Shown piece after piece: positions 22,757-23,843 of a stretch of 23,843 nt of DNA. Under the pieces are notes generated by a model. The model was given only the letters and a program-made list of their open reading frames with translations, was not told where the DNA came from and did not search any database. This stretch comes from Clostridia bacterium (GTDB taxonomy: Bacteria; Bacillota; Clostridia; Oscillospirales; Acutalibacteraceae): positions 1 through 23,843 of the forward strand of contig JAGAAE010000146.1 of NCBI GenBank assembly GCA_017615405.1. Reading direction: 5' to 3'. Numbering within the stretch: the stretch's first letter is position 1; each line of letters starts with the position of its first letter. The translations under genes were made by a program, and so were the position numbers.

Positions 22757-23843
22757 ATGTTATCGGAAAAATGTATCGGCAAAGAATCAAACGGATATTA
22801 TGTCATCAATAAACAATGGGCACAAGAGAAGCTCAAACGAATTCCTGCATTTGAAGGCGGAGAGTTTGACGGGCTTTATTACGGTGGAGACGGCAGTATA
22901 ATTGCGTGTATAAATGATTCTAAAGAGGAACATATCTATAAATATATAGAAAAACTTCAAAACTGTCATTATACCCGGATTTTTAAGAATTCCATTAACG
23001 AAAACGATTTTTATACATTCTCAAACGGCGAGAATAAAATACATTTTTACCTTATAAATTCTCTAAAAACCGTCAAAGTGATCGCCGAGCCATTCTATGA
23101 TTATTCGACATTCACGGAAGAAAAGAATATAGTCAAACCTGCTATTATTGCAAGTTCTGTATGTGATAGAAACTTTTATGTAAGACTGCCGGACAATACA
23201 TTGGTCGTTATTGACGGCGGCTGGCGTATTGAGGACTGGTCGCTTTATGACCATTTTAAACTGCTACACGAAACATACGAAGAAATGCGCGATATACTCG
23301 GAGGAGCAGAAACTGTACATATACCGCTATGGCTTGTGACCCACGCTCACACCGATCACGCAAGAATGCTCGAAATGCTTTACCAGACCGATATAAAAGA
23401 TAAATTTGTAATTGACAGAATTCTTTTTAATTTTCCGGCTGAAAACCATATTTTTGATTTCCCGCCTCTCACCGAAGAAAAAATCTCGGAAATGAGCGTC
23501 AATCTCCAAAAATGGCATAACGAAGCTGGCAAAGATTTCTCTTATGACCGTATTTTTTATAACTGCCCTTTTCCTCTTTACGATGATCCGAGATATGATC
23601 TTAAATGCCGCGGTTTTTTCAAAGAATACAGTGCGGTAAAAATAAAGGCACACGATGGAATGAAATTTTCGCTTTCGGGCGTTGATTTTGAGGTTTTGCA
23701 TACGCCGGACGACGATATGCCGACGATTTTTGAAACGATCAACGACACATCGGTCATAGTGAAGATGACCTATCGGAATTCGTCAATGCTTTGGCTCGGC
23801 GATATGGGACCCATGCCGAGCGATTCCTGCGTTCAAATGTACG
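22757..23843 (+). CDS. MBL-fold metallohydrolase (3' end outside window)
   Basis: The frame is open from ATG 22757 (GGGGG 7 bases upstream) to the window end: 362 codons with no stop. About 130 residues of mixed strand/helix come first. The metallo-beta-lactamase fold then begins around residue 130 with L-V-V-I-D-G-G-W (149-156), the metal motif T-H-A-H-T-D-H (195-201), and later strand L-W-L-G-D-M (Asp349). Further metal ligands may lie beyond the edge. MBL-fold proteins are varied hydrolases (phosphodiesters, lactones, thioesters), so no substrate is assigned. It is the last visible member of the cytoplasmic cluster. Confidence 0.9.
   Translation, partial: MLSEKCIGKESNGYYVINKQWAQEKLKRIPAFEGGEFDGLYYGGDGSIIACINDSKEEHIYKYIEKLQNCHYTRIFKNSINENDFYTFSNGENKIHFYLINSLKTVKVIAEPFYDYSTFTEEKNIVKPAIIASSVCDRNFYVRLPDNTLVVIDGGWRIEDWSLYDHFKLLHETYEEMRDILGGAETVHIPLWLVTHAHTDHARMLEMLYQTDIKDKFVIDRILFNFPAENHIFDFPPLTEEKISEMSVNLQKWHNEAGKDFSYDRIFYNCPFPLYDDPRYDLKCRGFFKEYSAVKIKAHDGMKFSLSGVDFEVLHTPDDDMPTIFETINDTSVIVKMTYRNSSMLWLGDMGPMPSDSCVQMY

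Noticed and set aside
9..23701. Many long open frames on the - strand and in the other + frames
   Set aside because: They lie opposite or within well-supported genes, lack ribosome sites and family motifs, and show low-complexity or biased composition typical of shadow frames.

Overview
The window looks like part of a glycan-utilisation region of an uncultured Gram-positive anaerobe, most likely a gut or rumen Clostridia (Oscillospirales/Christensenellales type). This is inferred from the strong AAGGAGG-type ribosome sites, the binding-protein/MalG-type importer with lipoprotein anchoring, a type I dockerin, Listeria-Bacteroides (InlB B-type) repeats and the Clostridia-style enzyme set. All real genes lie on the + strand, spacing is tight, and I saw no RNA genes, insertion sequences or CRISPR. 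TGA is used as an ordinary stop by several genes, so the standard code applies.

Region 1 (1-12772) is the outward-facing half. It holds the end of a MalG-type sugar ABC permease, its solute-binding lipoprotein, and three large exported proteins. The first (2066-6826) is a 1586-residue protein with no recognisable catalytic domain: a signal peptide, three copies of a roughly 215-residue module, a Pro-Glu linker, jelly-roll-like domains separated by InlB-like repeats, and a C-terminal membrane anchor. The second (6832-8577) is a GH16 lipoprotein. The third (8651-12772) has three more copies of the same module, a jelly-roll domain, an InlB repeat, an internal dockerin and a C-terminal GH16 domain. 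The six shared modules tie the anchored protein and the dockerin-bearing enzyme together and are the most novel part of the window.

Region 2 (12773-12955) is the only gap longer than 100 bases. It holds a strong GC hairpin and a long imperfect inverted repeat flanking a TATAAT box. It looks like a transcription boundary.

Region 3 (12956-23843) is the cytoplasmic half: enzymes without signal peptides. In order: a DUF4832-type glycosidase-like gene broken by an in-frame TGA; a GH43-like enzyme; a GH78 alpha-L-rhamnosidase-like enzyme; an SGNH hydrolase; an alpha/alpha-barrel (trehalase/GH63/MGH1-like) glycosidase; a 39-residue remnant of a metallophosphoesterase; an intact metallophosphoesterase; a Gfo/Idh/MocA oxidoreductase; an unrecognised 139-residue protein; and an MBL-fold hydrolase that runs off the window end.

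As a working model (inference), the GH16 enzymes cut a beta-glucan or galactan-like polymer outside the cell. The repeat modules hold enzyme and polymer together at the surface, the ABC system imports oligosaccharides, and the cytoplasmic GH43, GH78, SGNH and alpha/alpha-barrel enzymes remove side chains. The actual substrate cannot be read from the sequence; a rhamnose/arabinose-decorated plant galactan or arabinogalactan would fit the mix.
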